The notes beneath the pieces were generated by a model. That model ran no database searches. It was not told where the DNA came from and worked only from the letters and a program-made list of their open reading frames with translations. Of a stretch of DNA of 64,000 bases, positions 51,469-63,682 are shown one piece after another. The position numbers and the translations under genes are program-made. The number at the start of each line of letters is the position of its first letter. Position 1 is the first letter of the stretch. The stretch is from Catonia carolina. Taxonomy: Eukaryota; Arthropoda; Insecta; Hemiptera; Achilidae. The stretch lies in the NCBI GenBank assembly GCA_035578175.1, contig JAQMRL010000016.1, positions 3,952,721-4,016,720 of the forward strand. Direction: 5' to 3'.

Positions 51469-52408
51469 CTACTATCATTTTCGCGTCCATACATTGACAA
51501 TTTCCTAACAATCTGGAGTCCGAGTGCAATTTGGCGTCCGTATACGGACGCCAAATTGTAATCCTTAATAAAAACTTAATAAAAATTTATTGTGACATGG
51601 TTTTCAGACGTAATTTTTTTAAACTAAAGTACATAGTTTCGGGCAACTATATTTATTTTTTGAGAATTTTATTGTTACTCAGAGAGACACAAAAAAATAA
51701 ATAAATTTTGGTACCGGATGCGAAATGGCGGTGTTTTGAAACTATTTTATACACCGTACCTTGGAGAGTTTCTCACCAGAGTGCTCTCGCTACGCCCCTA
51801 TGTAAAAATATACGTATATTATGTATATTCTTACAAGGACGTCAGTTTCACATCTGCTATCAATTTCGCGTCCACCGGTTAAGAAAATAGACAAAAAAAG
51901 TTATAAATAAATATTGTGTTGTGTTAAGAAAAAAAGTTTAAAAGAATAATAAAAACAAATTTTTATTAATCATCGAATTACAATTCTTTCAAAACTCACA
52001 ATCTAATTTACTAAACATTCAAATAAATATTATTCGGCAAATTATTTGATATAAGTAATACAATTAAATTAAAAATAATTATATATTTTTTGATAGAATT
52101 AAAAAACTCTCTTTTCCGATAGACGATTTTTTGGGTTGACAAACTATCCTGGAAGGAAACCGGTGCTGCGCATAGTAGTGTCAGGATTAAATTATTGTTA
52201 TGGCTGGCAGGATATCTTTCTAAACGCATTGTATACACAACGTATATTATACGCAATTTTGAAGAGTTGTTCTCCGCCGTGCTGTCGCCTTCCATACATG
52301 AGTCCATCGCACGCCGCTTTGGTTTCTTTTTTCAAATTAGGCATAAACCTACTGTCAACGAATCCATGAACAAATCCTTTAGTAATTTGTTTACGTCGTT
52401 CGTTTAGT

Positions 52409-52757
52409 AACCAACGGGTTGGTCTAGTCTAGAAGAAAAGTCGTCGCCGCAAGTCAGCTGTTTAGCTGACTTTTCGACAGCTTTTCTGACAGCTGATTTT
52501 CGGAGATGGAGGTTCCTAGTTTAAATCCTAGTATATAGTACGAGTATAATTGGTTCTTTTATACGAATTTGAATACTAGACAGTGGTTACCAATGTACTT
52601 TGATGGTTGGGGGTCAATTAACCATACTCTCTCAGGAATGGTCGGCCTGGGTATGTACGAGACTACAGCTCATTTAAACGTCATACATATCATTGGGTCA
52701 TGGGGTTGCTTATTGTTCTCAATCGAACAAATTGCAACCTACACGCATCAGGGATAA
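52409..52757 (+). repeat. tRNA-derived SINE
   Basis: The head has an A-box-like GGTCTAGTCTAG and a B-box-like AGTTTAAATCC at 52,518-52,529. The body and tail (AATACTAGACAGTGGTTACC... to GGGATAAAAC) match the second copy at 61.7-62.6 kb. Confidence 0.65.
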
Positions 52758-54109
52758 AACAAAACAAAAATTTGTTTAAGAATTTTTAACATTTTATTTC
52801 ACGCTTTTTTTAACATTACACCACCTGACAATTGTCAATCAAATATTTCCTGATTACGCTTACGATGTGTAAAAAGAATGCGCATTTTGCTGTTTGCCCA
52901 CTCTCACTGCAAAATGGTTCAAGTACACTTCCATAATGCTATTTCGTATCATGTAATATGTCGCCCCAATTCCTAGGTTTAGCAGTTTTACAGTAAGTAA
53001 ATAAAACATTAAAGAGAAAAAACTTTTTCTAAAATATAAAAAATGAAAAATGGACTAGGAGTAGATCATTATTAGCCTTGTTTTTTGCTTAAAAACAATG
53101 CGATAAAAAATTAAACTAAGAAATTCGGGAAATAGCAAACTTTACTAGACAGACCTGAACCAAGTAGGCATATTTTAATATTTATTCTGGACCGATTTTC
53201 TTTCATTATAAAATTCTGGACAGAGATTACAGATTTCAGAAAAAAAATGTTAAGGGTAGAATAAAGTACACCCATTCAGTTTTTTCCTTTTTCTCTTACA
53301 ACATCTGAACAAACGACATTTTTTTTAAATAGCCGGAAAAAACAAGGGTCATGGATTTAGACAAAAAAGTTTAAATATTAATGAGTGGGTGACCTAAAGT
53401 GAAGTTTGTACCATCCAGTTCACCTCGATTTTCTCGCGAGTATGAGCTTAACAATCGTAATATTTATGGAACGTTCCGAAACAGCAGAACGACTCTCGAT
53501 AGGGATAACGATAAAGTTTAAATTGAATTTCTTAGAGTATCGCCACCATTCCTAAGTTTTTCACGATTTTTTCGCTGATTTCGGCAGACCAAACAAAACA
53601 ATTTACAGAACAATCCAGAACAAATGAGAGCTATCATTTAAAGTAAAAACCAAAAAGTATTGAATGCATGGGCTTATACTTGCCACTCCAAATTTTTCTT
53701 TGATTTTCTAGCATATTTGAACGGGACAAACGAAATTTTCGCGAAATGATCCGGAACAAACGAAGGGCTGTCAATCTATGTAAAAAACTTTAAAATATTG
53801 AGTCGAGGGGGATTAGTGACAGTAGCACCACCCAGTTCTTCTCGATTTCTCGCTTACTTGAAAGGAACTAAAAAAATATTTTGCGAGACCATCCGAAACA
53901 AACGAAGGTCTGTCCCTGAAGTCCAAAAAAAATTTAAAAAGTTGAGCGGGGGGAGGCCAGTGTGAAGTTAGCCCCTCCCGGCGTTTTTTCACTTATTTGG
54001 ACGGAACAAACAAAAAATTTTCCGGAATAATCCGGTAGAAACGTAGACCGATCAATTTTACAAGTTAATTTTTGAAATTTTTGTATGGGGCCAACTTTGC
54101 AGTCCTGGT

Positions 54110-54268
54110 TTGAACTTCTACAGGTTTAGCTAAGTAAAACAAGGAGTGGGGTGGTTTACAATTGCCTTCCTCGCCGAGTTGAAAAGCTTATCAATATGCC
54201 AGGCCGTCTAAAAAGCACCTATTTTCCACCCTGCAAATGACACACCTCACGTTATTCACCACAGGGTC
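54110..54268 (+). repeat. Interspersed repeat, copy 1
   Basis: Similar to 56,738-56,891. Shared blocks are TTTGAACTTSTASAGGTTT and TTCACCACAGGG. Class unknown. Confidence 0.6.
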
Positions 54269-54794
54269 TGGCTGCATAATGAAATTCATTGCGCTCAGAG
54301 GAGATATAACTCTGACAAGTATCTTTTACACTTGTACCTCTTCTGTTCTTAAATACTTCAGTCATATGTTTGGCTTACCATGTGATAAAAACAAAACTAA
54401 ATTTTTTTTAGTCCTGGAACAAGCAAATCGAGTGCAAATAATTTAACACTCCACCTGCCTGTTATGTGCAACCCCTTACAGTACTATTATTTTATTAAAG
54501 GCAGTTGCCTCTGAAAATCAAAACATGCATTTTATTCGTCACTTGGGCGAGTAAATTTAAATCGATAATTCAAAGGATACCCACATCGAGAAAATGTTTC
54601 CAAACGGCGAAAATATTTTTACAAAAGATAATAAATTGATAAGAGAGTAGATTAGTCGATTTTTTTAAAGTAAATTCAGTACACTCGCAAATGTCCAACA
54701 CGAGTCCTGAAAGTGTAGGTCAACAGAGTCTGTAATTTCCCGATACTGAAGAAGCTTACTGAAATTAATCATTAGCAAAAACAAACCCCTGTTA

Positions 54795-55420
54795 TTTATT
54801 TTTTGATTTTTGTAAAGCTTTTGACCGTGTCCCGTATGATTTGCCCATTAAAAAATTGAGGTGTATGGTATTAGAGGGACATCAGAGGGTCGAATTGCCA
54901 TCCAATCATTGCAAAGTTAAAACAAAATATACATAAAATTTTATACAAGTTAAAAGGGGAGTTCAACGAGTTAGAATTTTAAGACCCTTGCTATTTTTAA
55001 TTTTTGTTAACGATCTCGCTGAATTTCTTGGCTCCTTCAATGATATATTATTTGCTGATGATACGATAATATCTTTCGAAGATGAAAACTATGAACAAGG
55101 TTTAAAACTAACGAAGCTTGAAGTAAGGTTATAGACTGGATGCAATAAATAATCTAGTTCTCAACTCAGATAAAACTGTGGCCAAATGCTTCACTGGTCG
55201 TAAGGAAATAAGTAACCAAAGTAAGGATATCTCCATTAATGACAATATATCAAAATCTTTTTAGAATTAATATTAGGTAGCAAACTATCCTGGGACAGGT
55301 GTATTAAGGAACGTATCTGCTATATAATCAAATCCTACTGCTACGCCCTAAAACGCTTAAAAATAAGGTACTTAGCGTACCAATACCTTTGAGTATTTAT
55401 CATGTTTACAAATTCTGATG
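54795..55420 (+). pseudogene. LINE reverse transcriptase relic (CR1/Jockey-like)
   Basis: Broken frames encode F-D-F-C-K-A-F-D-R-V-P (RT motif A), L-R-P-L-L-F-L-I-F-V-N-D-L and L-F-A-D-D-T (motif C), then L-G-S-K-L-S-W-D. Several frameshifts and stops. A non-LTR retrotransposon ORF2 fragment. Confidence 0.8.
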
Positions 55421-55899
55421 GATTTGTTTTTAATTTAGTCACACTTAAACTTATTCAAATGTATGTTTAAAAAATCAAATAATGTTCAAATTATTCCGTC
55501 ATATAATTACTTTTTATCTGGTTTTTTGTTAAATATAATGATTAAAATTTTTAATGATCAACTATCAAGTTAACTTATGAATATGGACATTGTTTACTAT
55601 TAAGAATTCGTTTCTAATCAGTTGGTCCTAGCATATTGTTTGGCTGTCTTGGTCAAGGTTTCACATAGTTTTTCTTGGCCTCTCCAAATGAATGCCTTGT
55701 CTGTCTCCTTTTTGTCTTCTGTGCAATAGTATAACCTTCCAGTTCCTTATCCCAAGCATTTTGACTTGTCAAAAATTATGTACATTATTTTACGTAACAA
55801 TAAGGTTTATTTATTTCATTATTTGTAATATTGATTCCTAGATTGGGTGGTTGGTTGACGATGTAAATAAAGTACTAGAAACCAAAAGAATATCAACAA

Positions 55900-56400
55900 A
55901 AAGTGGCCACCATGGCTTTTACAACACTAAATAATTTAAAAGAAAACGCAGAGAAAAATATCAGGGTTTGGAAGACTGACTGAAAGTTGTTTAGCCGAAA
56001 AATAATCTTGGAAATGGCCTGTTAAAGGATAAACTTCAACGTGTACAAAACAGCTGGATACGAGAATTATTAGTGTAATGTATAATTTGTTGAAGATCAA
56101 AGATTACCATTACTTGAGGAACAAGAATAAAAATACAAACTATGACTAAGCCGGACTGCATTTCAAAAGTTGTAGAAATTTTACTGGCCATCGTACTTTT
56201 GTATAATTTATAAAATCATTTTGATTCAGTCACTAAAACATGGAAATATAAACCTAGAGAGAAGCGAGGCTTGGGAAGACCTAAAAAGAGATGAATACTG
56301 GAACAGGCCATTGAGCCTAATCCTAAGCCTAAGCCTAATCATCAGATGATGATGATGAAATCATTTGAACACCGAAAAGACAATGGGTGAATGGTACTCC
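55900..56400 (+). pseudogene. Possible LINE ORF2 C-terminal remnant
   Basis: Near 56,245 the frame reads W-K-Y-K-P-R-E-K-R-G-L-G-R-P-K-K-R then stop. The G-R-P-x-x-R-W-type ending is common after LINE RT domains. Weak. Confidence 0.35.
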
Positions 56401-56505
56401 ATTTGAATATTGAACAAATTATGTCGCTTTACAATTACATAATTTTGTCAACTAAGTAAATATTTTAATTGCATTGTCTACTAATTGATCATATTATAGT
56501 AATTA

Positions 56506-57750
56506 CAGTCGAACCTCCCTGATTCGAATCTGATGGAACCGGCTGATTTCGATTTACAGAGGTAAAACATTGAAACAAAAAATGTACTTAAAAATTGCGT
56601 TTTAATAAAATTCATGTAATTCCATAAAATATTAAATTACAAAAGTCAAAATTATTAATAGACCACCAATTTGATTGAGGAAAGTTTTTTACAAATATTA
56701 TTTTACTTGTGTTGTTTAGGTCATCAGCCGAAAGGCTAGTTTGAACTTGTAGAGGTTTTACTAAGTAAAACGAGAAGTGAGGTGGCCTTCCTCACTGAAC
56801 GGAAAAGTACGCGTATCAGCATGCAGGGCCCTTTGCAAAGCACATGTTTTCCCCTCTGTAAATGATACCTTTACTTCATTCACCACAGGGTTTACTTAAT
56901 ACTGTGATTAAGAATTAAGGGCATGTTTTGGTATTACAAGCTCTATTAGTACTCAAAAGCAAAAGATTATTCTACTTATAAGAACGATATGAAAAATTAT
57001 TGAAAAAACGACATAAAAAACAGAGTAAAATAAAATCGGGATACGCGTAAACAGTACAACTATACCTACAAACAAAAAGTTAGGTCAGCCTACAGAAAAT
57101 GAAAAATAAATTGGGTACCGAAAATTGTAGAAATTTTAACGAATAAAATATTGCTTAATCTGAATGAATACAGCTACGGTATTTTTTACCCTGTTTGTAC
57201 GAAAATCATACACCAAAGAAGGAAAGACTGCATTACTAATTTAGCCTAACTAATTTTTTTTTTTTTTGCTTTCGTCTGGTTTCCTCTGACTTAAATATTA
57301 ACTGAATTTTCAATATTTCCTGATGCGTATTGAAGCTTTGAACTACGCTTGTTATGCCCTTATTTGGTCGTAAGGTTTTGTGACAATAATGTTTTGTAAG
57401 AAGTGTAATTGTTTGTGTTTCTGCTTGGTTTCTTCTAACTCAAAAGTTAACTGCATTTTCAGTTTTTTATAAAGCTTTTTGTAGTTTTGTACTACGCTTA
57501 CTGTGTCCTTATTGTCGTGATTTAACGCATGCTTCATTAAAAATCGTGTACAATGTGTAAATTGGAAATTTTGTAATTATTTTATTAATAATGTATAAAA
57601 AAATGTATTGTTACAATATATATGACCACGAAACTCTCGAAAATTTTCGAATAGGGAGGTAATTTAATTCATATTAAGGACGATTTTTGAAGGGGATAGC
57701 ATACAATTATATTCGATTTAGGGAGGATTTCGAATGAGGAGGTTTGACTG
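56506..57750. mobile_element. pogo/Tigger-like DNA transposon relic
   Basis: Ends are CAGTCGAACCTCCCTGATTC and the inverse CAGTCAAACCTCCTCATTCG, flanked by TA on both sides. 1,245 bp. It encodes no recognisable transposase and contains copy 2 of the interspersed repeat at 56,738-56,891. Confidence 0.65.
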
Positions 57751-58390
57751 TATTTGTAACAATTAGGATATTTTAAATAATTAACTCTAACAAATAAAAA
57801 ATATACTTTCTTTAATTATTCTGGTTTTACATTGATTTAAAATAAGTACCTATTTAAAATACATGTCAAAATAATAAACAACAAATAATAAATTATTTTG
57901 ATGACTGGATTGGATTCCGTCCGAGAACGAATTGTTTTCATACGATGGTCTTGTGTGGAGAAGTACTAGGGTGAGATGTGAATATCTAACTACAATCATT
58001 ACAACACGTAGAAGTGGCAAATGCTACAGTACACGTGCCGGTACGACATGGCAACATCGTTTACACTGTTGCAGGCTATAAGTCATAATAGCGGGAACGA
58101 TGCCGGACGCGAAATTGTCGGTAATTTGTACGAACGCGAAATTGTCGGTAATTCGAAAGGAGTCTGAATTGATAGCACAGTGAATAAAATTCAAAAATGC
58201 TCAATTTTCAATATCAGGACAAACCAATACCAAAACTCAGGGTGTAAGTGTAACAAATACCCTATATACTCTCATCAAAGTTGAATATACTCTTCAAATA
58301 AGCGATGTGCGAAATGCACGCTTTTTGAAAAGACGCGGAATTGTTAGCGGGATGTATATATATATATATATATTGTATATATATTATATA

Positions 58391-59662
58391 GCTAACATGT
58401 ATACAAATATACCCATAAAAGAAACACTAAATATAATAAATAAGAAATTAAAAAGTAATGGGGAAAACGATAATATAATAAATAAAATATGTACAATAAT
58501 CAGAAATATTTGTAACCAAAATTATTTTACATTTAATAATAAATTTTATAATCAAACAGAAGGACTAGCTATGGGTTCTCCACTATCTGCCATACTATCA
58601 GAAATTTATATACAAGAATTCGAAAATATAATTGTAAATAACATATCACACACACACAACATTTTACTTTGGGTAAGATATGTAGATGACATATTGGTAA
58701 TTTATAATGAAAAAATAAAGGGTGAACATAATATTATTAATAAAAAATTGAATAATTACTATGAAAAACTTAAATTTACATGTGAAGTGGAAAAAGATAA
58801 AAACATAAATTTCCTGGATATAAAAATACAAATAATAAATAATATAATAGAAACTGATATATATAGGAAACCACATGTTACAAATAACACAATAAACAGA
58901 TTTTCAAATCACCCATGGATACATAAAATAAACACATACAATAACATGATACACAGAGCATATATATACACATATAACAATAAAGAAAGATTTAATAAAG
59001 AAATAAATTACATTAAAGAGGTAGCACGAAACAATGATTACAATAATATTTTCATAAACAGATTAATAAATAAATATTTACATAAAATTAATCAGAAAAA
59101 AACACATCTATTACCATTAAACAATAAAGAAGAAATAAACAAAAATGGTAATAAATACATTACATATAATTACATAAATCATAGAATACATAAAATTACC
59201 AATATATACGATAAAAATAAATACAAAATAGCATATAAACCCCAGTTTCCTATAAAATTTATTTTACAAAAACATAATATTAAGGCAAAAAATATAAATG
59301 ATAAAGAAAAAGAAAATAATCAATTTAATTCATGTGGAATTTATAAAATTAAATGTAATGAATGTAATGAAATATATATAGGTAAAACCACCAGATCTTT
59401 TAAAAAACGGTTTACAGAACACTATTCTAACTATAAAAAAGGAAATCGAAAATTCTCCAATGTAACTGAACACATGATAAAAAATAAACATAATATGTCG
59501 AATATAAAAAATAATCTAGAAATATTAGAAATAAATAACAAACAAAATGAAATTGAAATTTTGGAGAAATATTATATTTATAAATACAATAACAGGGAAA
59601 AATTAATGAACACACAGATTGAATACGACAATCAACTGATTAAGTTGGCAAGACTGTTTTAA
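58391..59662 (+). CDS. Penelope-like element RT and GIY-YIG endonuclease, 5'-truncated
   Basis: About 420 aa open without interruption. It begins inside RT motif A (N-M-Y-T-N-I-P), directly after a (TA)n, so the N-terminus is missing; the in-frame Met further upstream reads only microsatellite. Motif B is G-L-A-M-G-S-P-L-S and motif C Y-V-D-D-I. The C-terminal GIY-YIG nuclease starts C-G-I-Y-K-I-K-C-N-E-C, then I-Y-I-G-K-T-T-R-S-F-K-K-R-F-x-E-H. Codons are very A/T-rich. Penelope-like elements copy themselves by target-primed reverse transcription using this RT and nuclease. Confidence 0.92.
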   Translation, partial: ANMYTNIPIKETLNIINKKLKSNGENDNIINKICTIIRNICNQNYFTFNNKFYNQTEGLAMGSPLSAILSEIYIQEFENIIVNNISHTHNILLWVRYVDDILVIYNEKIKGEHNIINKKLNNYYEKLKFTCEVEKDKNINFLDIKIQIINNIIETDIYRKPHVTNNTINRFSNHPWIHKINTYNNMIHRAYIYTYNNKERFNKEINYIKEVARNNDYNNIFINRLINKYLHKINQKKTHLLPLNNKEEINKNGNKYITYNYINHRIHKITNIYDKNKYKIAYKPQFPIKFILQKHNIKAKNINDKEKENNQFNSCGIYKIKCNECNEIYIGKTTRSFKKRFTEHYSNYKKGNRKFSNVTEHMIKNKHNMSNIKNNLEILEINNKQNEIEILEKYYIYKYNNREKLMNTQIEYDNQLIKLARLF

Positions 59663-59738
59663 ATATAAGAATCGACTATTCCTTATCTACCATGGTAGGA
59701 GCAGGAAGTTTTAAATTGTGACTTGTAATAAATTTTAA

Positions 59739-59779
59739 TTTACTGAAGATGTGTACAAGATACACGAAAGCGCTATAAA
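59739..59779 (+). ncRNA. Hammerhead ribozyme motif downstream of the Penelope-like ORF
   Basis: Stem I TTTA/TAAA; core CTGAAGA (position 7 is free in the consensus); stem II GTGTA/TACAC; then GAAA; a palindromic short stem III AGCGCT; predicted cleavage after A59775. Short hammerheads with palindromic stem III are known in Penelope-like elements. Confidence 0.65.
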
Positions 59780-59912
59780 CATTGGTAAGTGTTTTATGTT
59801 ACCGTATTCTGGTGGTTAGTAAAAATATATATTTCAATTTTAAATAATACGGCTGTTTAAAAATCCTACATAGGATGTTTAATAAAATAATATATATATA
59901 TATATATATATT

Positions 59913-60392
59913 GATCCTGGTATTCTGGTTCCTGACATCCTGGAAATCTTGCCAAAGAGATTCTTTTGGAGATGCAAAGAAAAATGGCTGGACATTACAA
60001 CATTCTGGTTTGATCGAAATATATTCACCCAAAGTTCCGTCGTGTGGAATTTCATTATCGGGGAAGTAAAAATTGTATTTGCTATTCTTAAATTGAAATT
60101 AATCTCCTTTAAATAATGGTGTAACTTATAAATTTTGTTAATTATTTTGATGTGTTGTTGGATCCACAACTTTAGCTTCCATTCTATGTATATTAATTCA
60201 ACAAACTTAAATTTATCTTATTAAGTAAAATTCTTTTAGTCAACAGCATAAAAGGTTTAATTTTTATTATTTTATTCCCAAAGTGGCTCTTAGAGCCTTT
60301 CTGTGTGGTACATCTCATCTCTAGGAATTCTCACCTCCTGGAATGAAAGTTCTGAGCTGATTTAAAGTGTAATTTAGGGTGCATACGGTTCA
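59913..60392 (+). repeat. E1 3' LTR, second part
   Basis: Matches 21,522-22,002 (GATCCTGGTATTCTGG to GCATACGGTTCA). Preceded by (TA)n at 59,890-59,911. Confidence 0.85.
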
Positions 60393-60445
60393 AATGACAG
60401 AAACACCTGTGGCACTGCCACGCATCACGTATACGTAATAAAAAA

Positions 60446-61348
60446 TCTGGTGTGAAACACTCACACAACTTTCTCTAGCCAATGCAAATAATTAACAATA
60501 AACCTAACATTAGTAATAAAACATTAGATATAAACAAAAAACTAACCTCAAAAAGCATAACCTTACTTTAATCACGAGTGAAAGACGCAAAATGAAAATC
60601 AACAACAGTTTGGCTTAAAAATACGGACAATTACTCTTTCACACTAAACTAGACTGTAGAGAAAAATGCTTTAAATAAAAGTTGTAGATCTTTTTATTTT
60701 CTATAAAATTAATTATGTACATGTTTTGTCGTAAAATGCATTCGAAGGCCGAAATCTTGACAAAATCGATTTTTAACACATTTTTCGTGAGAAAAAATCA
60801 GAAAATCGCTAAATACTACTGAACTAAGTGTTATACAAAAAAGTGTTTGAAATAAACGGTATAGAATTTAATATTCTCTACATCTTTTATTACAAAAACT
60901 TTTGCGCTAAAATGTATATTAAAGCCGTAATCTTATAAAAACTATATTATTACGTGAAAACAGCCCCACCATGAATTTCAGCAAACATGGCGCCTACCCT
61001 ATCTTGTACAGCATAAAAAATTGAGTAAACCAGGCGATTTTTAAAAAAATCGTAGCACAGGGTTTTGAGAAAATCGCAAAAAGTGAAAAATTATACGAAT
61101 AAACTTCTACTTCCGGTTGACTGAATTTGATGAAAATGTTAGTGTCGTGTCCAGTTGTGGTATGTAACTTACGTTTCAAGTTCGTACGATGGTTCGTTCT
61201 TGAAATATTTTGTTCACACACACACACAGACCAATCGCTAAAAACATGTTTTTTAGGTACAGGGGGTCTGAAAACGTGTAGATTTGGCGAAAACTCGATA
61301 AAAAAACAATACTTTTCTTCCTATTCATTCATTTAAGCAAGAGAAAGT
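60446..61348 (+). repeat. R1 repeat, copy
   Basis: ~900 bp. 5' end TCTGGTGTGAAACACTCACAC (6-bp stem hairpin), then ACTTTCTCTAGCC; 3' end GCAAGAGAAAGT. The subterminal ACTTTCTCTTGCC / GGCAAGAGAAAGT pair is inverted. Confidence 0.8.
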
Positions 61349-61674
61349 AAAATGAGTTAAATTGTTCATTATTAACATTGGAAAGAGAAAGTTTTGTGAT
61401 GGTTTCACACTTTTTTTAATAAAATGAATTTAATCAATGCTAGAAAATATCACGTTTGTTTTTTGAATTGTGGCTGGTGGCAGAAACAGGCTGCACTGGC
61501 TCCACTCCACCACACCCCCAGCCCATCACGTACAGTCACTTTCGATGGTAGAGGCTGGTTACTGGCTTGTGGCCCTTACAGAAGAGCAACTGATATCCTC
61601 CACTCCCCGTCCGTCCGTCCCTCACCCATCATCTATAGTCACTTTACTTTTCATATGCACACACCTTACTGAAG

Positions 61675-62580
61675 TACCCACCAGGTTAGTCTAGAGGTAA
61701 AGTCGTCACTGCAACTCACCTCAACACACAGCTATTTAAGGAGACGTACGTTCCTAGTTCAAATCCTAGTCAAGGTAGTTTTACTTTTATACGCATTTAC
61801 ACTGAAACAAATTGCCAAATTAAATGATAAAAAATTACTAATGGCAGCTTGTCATGGCCTCATTCTTTCTTATATCTGTTGTGGTATTTTAGTATGGGGT
61901 AATTCTAGCATGGGTAATATGAATAGGGTTTTTAAAATTCAAAAGAAAGCTATTAGGTGTATGGTGGGAGCTAACTAGCTAACCTCATGCAGGCCACTAT
62001 TTAAGGAGCTTAAATTGCTTACAGTTCCTGTCTCTACATTTTTGAGGTGATTATGGATGTTAGGCAAAATAATTTTATGCAGAATTTCAATGTTCACAAT
62101 CATAACACGAGAAACAGGAAGGATTATTATGTGGCTAATCACTACACAAAATTGTTTGAACAAAAACCTACTTATGCAGGGAGAAAATGCATAAATAAAT
62201 TACCCCAATTTTTAAAAAGTTGTGAGGATTTACATTCCTTTAAAAAAAATCTAAAAAATTACTAGATCGGTGAAACTTTTTATAGCGTACAAGAATTTCT
62301 TTCTTGATAGTAGTGATACATTGTGCGATTCTTATATGTATTTCAGGTTTTATATCTGACGACATGTCCTATACTCCTCCTGGAGTCTCCAGGGCACAAA
62401 AAAAAAATTTGAATACCAGACAGTGGTTACCGGTGTACTTTGATGGTTGAGGTTCAATTAACCACACCCTCGCAGGAATAATTGGCCTGAGGCAGTGCAA
62501 CACTACACCTCCTTTACACGTCATACACATCATTCTCATCTCCTTGGGAAAGATTGCAATGTACACACATTGGGAATAAA
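61675..62580 (+). repeat. SINE copy 2, interrupted by a LINE fragment
   Basis: Head at 61,675-61,800 with A-box-like TTAGTCTAGAGG and B-box AGTTCAAATCC (61,756-61,767). The tail resumes at ~62,409 (TTTGAATACCAGACAGTGG) to GGGAATAAAAG. The order is the same as at 52.4 kb. Confidence 0.65.
61804..62405 (+). pseudogene. LINE ORF2 3' fragment with poly-A
   Basis: Frames encode L-I-L-S-Y-I-C-C-G-I-L-V-W-G-N and K-I-Q-K-K-A-I-R-C-M-V-G, then in another frame (62,047-62,265) N-T-R-N and N-K-L-P-Q-F-L-K. This is the usual C-terminus of CR1/Jockey-type RT proteins. It ends in a run of ten or more A at 62,399-62,408. Confidence 0.75.
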
Positions 62581-62770
62581 AGAAAACTTAACATAAGTAA
62601 TTTCCATCATTCTGACGATAATTAGAATAATTGTTTATTCTACCCGGCCTATACTATACAAGCACTAGTATTTGGTACAGTACTTTTATTTTTCCTCTGA
62701 AACTTTGTCACACACTATAAATTTTAGTTTCAAAACTAATATATCTTTTTGCCTTAAACATAACAAAAAA

Positions 62771-63677
62771 TCTGGTGTGAAACACTCACACAACTTTCTC
62801 TTGCCAATGCAAATAATTTAAACAATATAACCTAACATTAGTAATAAAACATTAGAAATAAACAAAAAACTAACCTCAATAAACATAACCTAATTTTAAT
62901 CATATATGAAAGATGCAAAATGAAAATCAATCTCAGTTTGGCTTAAAAATACAGAAAAACACTCTTTCACACTAAACTACTCTCTGTAGAGAAAAATGCT
63001 CTAAATAAAAGTTGTAGATCTTTTAATTTTTTATAAATTTGATTATATACACTTGTGTCATAAAATGAATACTAAGGCCGAAATCTTAAATAAATCGATT
63101 TTCATACGTTTTCGTGAGAGAAAACAGAAAATCCCTAATTACCGCTAAACTAAGCATTATACAAAAAAATTGTTTGAAATAAGTTGTAGAATTTTAAATT
63201 CTCTACAATTTTTATTGTATAAATTTATGCGCTATAATACATATTAATGCCATAATCTTAAAAAAAAAAACACTTTTTTACGTAAAAACACCCTCACCAA
63301 GAATTTTAGCAAACATGGCGCCTATCTTGTACAGAAATTGAGTAAATGAGGCAATTTAAAAAAAATCGAAAAACCAGTTTTTGAGAAAATCGCAAAAAAG
63401 TGAAAAATTATACAAAAAAACTACTACTTCCGATTGACCAATTTTGATAAAAATGTTCGTGTCTGGTCCGGTAAGGGTATGTAACTTAAGTTTCAAGTTC
63501 GCACGATGTTCCGTTCTTGAGATATTTTGTACACACACACACAGACCAATCGCTAGAAACATGTTTTTTGGGTTCAGGGGGTCTGAAAACAAATAGATCC
63601 GGTGAAAACTCGATTTCGAAAAATCGACATGAAAACAATACTTTCCTTCCTATATATTCATATAGGCAAGAGAAAGT
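62771..63677 (+). repeat. R1 repeat, full-length copy
   Basis: TCTGGTGTGAAACACTCACAC to GGCAAGAGAAAGT, the best-preserved complete copy. The next copy starts five bases later. Confidence 0.85.
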
Positions 63678-63682
63678 AAAAA

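Larger units (their letters stand above)
51466..59888. other. Composite insertion in the TA tract of the E1 3' LTR
   Basis: The LTR resumes only at 59,913 after another (TA)n, so ~8.4 kb entered the TA tract, probably in several events. 51,466-52,408 and 52,758-54,109 hold no gene; GCGTCC/GGACGC-bearing sequence lies at 51,48x-51,56x. Individual elements inside are listed separately. Confidence 0.65.

Noticed and set aside
58307..58390. N-terminal extension of the Penelope-like ORF (Ile/Tyr repeats)
   Set aside because: It is translation of (TA)n microsatellite, not protein.
60994..61227. ORFs in R1 copies (also near 63,356-63,812) with similar translations
   Set aside because: The similarity is due to repeat identity; frames are broken differently in each copy and no domain is present.
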